Assembly: GCA_002709005.1 (NCBI GenBank)
Contig: PAPH01000044.1
Span: 1-64,000, forward strand
Length of the DNA: 64,000 nt
Origin: Hyphomicrobiales bacterium
GTDB lineage: Bacteria > Pseudomonadota > Alphaproteobacteria > Rhizobiales > Rhizobiaceae
Reading direction: 5' to 3'
Within the stretch, counting starts at the first letter, position 1; the number at the start of each line of letters is the position of its first letter. A model generated the notes under the pieces. The model was not told the origin of the DNA. It searched no databases and saw nothing but the letters and a program-made list of their open reading frames with translations. Shown piece by piece: positions 62,322-64,000 of this stretch. The position numbers and the translations under genes were made by a program.

Positions 62322-62759
62322 TCAGACGACCAGAACCGGGCAGGGCGCAAGGCTTGTCACCTTGTGCGACACGCTGCCCAGCAGGAAACCCTCGATATCG
62401 CCCATGCCCCGGCTGCCGACGACGATCAGGTCGGCGTCATGCTCGGCTGCGAACTTGACGATGGTCCGCGCCGGCTGGCCGCCCTTGACGAAAGCGCGGA
62501 CATTGCTCGCCCCCGCCTCCCTGGCGAGCACCTTTGCCTCGTCGGCCACCTCCTTGGCGTAGCCGCGCATGCCGTCATCGATGTTCTGCGGGTTTTCCGG
62601 CCGCACCATCGACATCGAGGCCTCGAGCAGCGAGTGGTGCCGGAACACCGTCAGCAACAGAAGCTGCGCATCGTAGCGTGTCTGCATTTCCGCGCCGTAC
62701 TGGATTGCCTTTTTCGAGCCTTCCGAACCGTCTACGGCGACGAGGATGGTTTTGAACAT
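62322..62759 (-). CDS. Universal stress protein, TeaD-like
   Basis: 145 residues of the UspA fold with the ATP-binding G-rich motif VVGSRGMGDIEGFLLGSVS. In the ectoine TRAP operon of Halomonas the equivalent TeaD binds ATP and tunes transporter activity. Here it lies 15 bp after the TRAP large-subunit gene and 35 bp before eutA, the same position. GGAGGAAG precedes the ATG. Confidence 0.92.
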   Translation of the reverse strand: MFKTILVAVDGSEGSKKAIQYGAEMQTRYDAQLLLLTVFRHHSLLEASMSMVRPENPQNIDDGMRGYAKEVADEAKVLAREAGASNVRAFVKGGQPARTIVKFAAEHDADLIVVGSRGMGDIEGFLLGSVSHKVTSLAPCPVLVV

Positions 62760-62774
62760 GGTTCTTCCTCCCGT

Positions 62775-64000
62775 TTATCTGAACCCCAGATCGCGTGCGA
62801 AGAGTGCGATCTGCGGGAAGAAGATCAGAGCCACCGCCACGCAAAGCAGAATGAAGATGAAGGGCGGCGTCCCGCGGATCACCTCGATATAGGGTCGTTT
62901 GAATACGGCTATGGCCGTGAAGATGTCGCAGCCGAAAGGCGGCGTGGCCGAACCGATCGCCACCTGCAGGGTGATGATCGTGCCGACCAGAACCGGGTCG
63001 AGACCCACCGCATCCACCACCGGCGCGAAGATCGGCACAAGGACCAGGATGACGACGATCGGGTCGACGAACATGCAGCCCACGAAGAAGGCGATGGAGA
63101 TGACGAACAGCACCCCGATCGGACCCATTTCGGTGATGCCGATGCCCCCGAGGATCGCCTGCGGCACCTGCGCGAACGAGATCACCCAGGAAAACGCCGC
63201 GCCGGCGCCGACGAGGATGAACACAACGGCCGTGATCAGTCCGGTCGACTTCGCCGTCCGGTAGACTTCGGCCACGGAGATCGAACGGAAGATGACGACT
63301 TCGAGAAGCAGCGCGTAGAGCACGCAGGCAGCGGCGGCTTCAGTCGGGCTGAACACGCCGCCATAGATGCCGCCGATGATGATCACAGGGAAGCCCATCG
63401 GCCAGAGAGCCTGCAGCAGCGCCCTGCCGCGCTCTGACCACGTGGCGCGCTCCTCGGTCGGAACATTGTTCCGCACCGCGTAGATGTAGCTGTAGATCGA
63501 GAACAGGAGGAGGATCAGCAAGCCCGGACCGATGCCCGCGATGAAGAGTTCGGCAATCGAGGTGTTGGACACAACGCCGTAGATGATCATGCCGATCGAC
63601 GGCGGAATCAGGAAGGCGATGTCCGACGCGTTGACGATCAGGGCAAGGATGAAGCTGTCCTTGTACCCGGCCTTGAGCATGCGCGGCCGAAGCGGCGAAC
63701 CCACGGCCACCACCGTCGCCTGGGTCGAACCCGACACCGCCCCGAAGAGCGTGCAGGCCGCAGCCGTCGAGACCGCGAGCCCCCCGCGGATATGACCGAC
63801 AAAGGCCATGACCAGGTCGATCAGCCGGTTGGCGGACTGGCCGCGCGTCATGATGTCGGCGGCGAAGATGAACATCGGCACGGCAATCAGCGATGCGGGA
63901 CGAATGCCGGCCATCATCTGCTGGACCATGGTTTCCATCTGCCCGAAACCGCCGAACATCGTGAAGAAGCCGATGAAGGCGCCGACGATCAGCGGGATCA
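62775..64000 (-). CDS. uehC: TRAP transporter large permease (ectoine/hydroxyectoine uptake), 5' end missing
   Basis: The frame runs off the right edge; the ATG at 63959 is internal, since the upstream codons stay open (IPLIVGAFIGFF). About 408 residues are visible with ten or more helices and the DctM-type stretches LIAVPMFIFAADIM and GAVSGSTQATVVAVGSP. It is the sodium-coupled membrane subunit. Identity as UehC/TeaC rests on the stress-protein and eut/doe genes that follow. The small permease and binding-protein genes should lie beyond the window. Confidence 0.9.
   Translation of the reverse strand, partial: IPLIVGAFIGFFTMFGGFGQMETMVQQMMAGIRPASLIAVPMFIFAADIMTRGQSANRLIDLVMAFVGHIRGGLAVSTAAACTLFGAVSGSTQATVVAVGSPLRPRMLKAGYKDSFILALIVNASDIAFLIPPSIGMIIYGVVSNTSIAELFIAGIGPGLLILLLFSIYSYIYAVRNNVPTEERATWSERGRALLQALWPMGFPVIIIGGIYGGVFSPTEAAAACVLYALLLEVVIFRSISVAEVYRTAKSTGLITAVVFILVGAGAAFSWVISFAQVPQAILGGIGITEMGPIGVLFVISIAFFVGCMFVDPIVVILVLVPIFAPVVDAVGLDPVLVGTIITLQVAIGSATPPFGCDIFTAIAVFKRPYIEVIRGTPPFIFILLCVAVALIFFPQIALFARDLGFR

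Overview
The window reads as chromosomal DNA of an alphaproteobacterium of the order Rhizobiales (Hyphomicrobiales), most likely Rhizobiaceae-like. The base composition is high in GC. It carries a RirA-type iron regulator with an Irr-type box in front, a NolR-like ArsR repressor, a ChoXWV choline importer, an Lrp-type putA activator, a RutR-like regulator and a eutABCDE-type ectoine operon. Uptake and breakdown of choline, proline, ectoine and hydroxyectoine suggest a host from saline, marine or plant-associated habitats (inference). No prophage, insertion sequence, CRISPR array, rRNA or tRNA gene was seen.

Left part (1-8.9 kb): the 3' end of a TonB-dependent receptor, formate-tetrahydrofolate ligase (fhs), bifunctional proline dehydrogenase putA with its divergent Lrp-type regulator, then a LuxR solo and a PAS protein. 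From 8.9 to 15.9 kb lies a tight minus-strand cluster of six genes of largely unknown function: a coiled-coil protein, an unknown 393-residue protein, a AAA ATPase, an orphan antitoxin, a probable DUF6638 protein and a membrane-anchored DUF2333 protein. This is the best candidate here for an undescribed system. Cytochrome c follows.

16.9-28.6 kb: the choline operon choXWV followed by an HSD10-like dehydrogenase and a HugZ-like haem protein; a NolR-like repressor; two convergent Gfo/Idh/MocA oxidoreductases; a secreted family 9 glycoside hydrolase; and three membrane proteins (LtrA-like, potassium-channel-like and a small one).

28.7-47.6 kb is a reductive nucleobase catabolism region. Dihydropyrimidine dehydrogenase (preTA), dihydropyrimidinase (hydA), beta-ureidopropionase and a beta-alanine:pyruvate-type aminotransferase make a full route from uracil or thymine to malonic (or methylmalonic) semialdehyde. 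A NitT/Tau/ThiY-like ABC importer and adenine deaminase sit beside it. A RutR-like TetR regulator is divergent from the aminotransferase, and two nearly identical RutR-like boxes lie before preT and in the regulator/aminotransferase gap. An Rrf2 regulator with an AhpD-like protein and a convergent oxidoreductase is embedded in this region. A DUF559 protein and a pair of inverted, GC-rich palindromic repeats interrupt the operon at 40.1-40.8 kb.

47.6-57.2 kb holds mixed housekeeping genes: a GH13 alpha-glucosidase, rirA, a serine hydrolase, the Mrp Fe-S carrier, an AbrB-type membrane protein, a LysE exporter, a DUF1304 protein, a flavin dehydrogenase and a PEP-hydrolase-family protein. 57.3-64.0 kb is an ectoine/hydroxyectoine operon on the minus strand (TRAP large permease, universal stress protein, eutA, eutB, eutC, doeA/eutD, doeB/eutE). 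It runs off the right edge within the TRAP permease gene.
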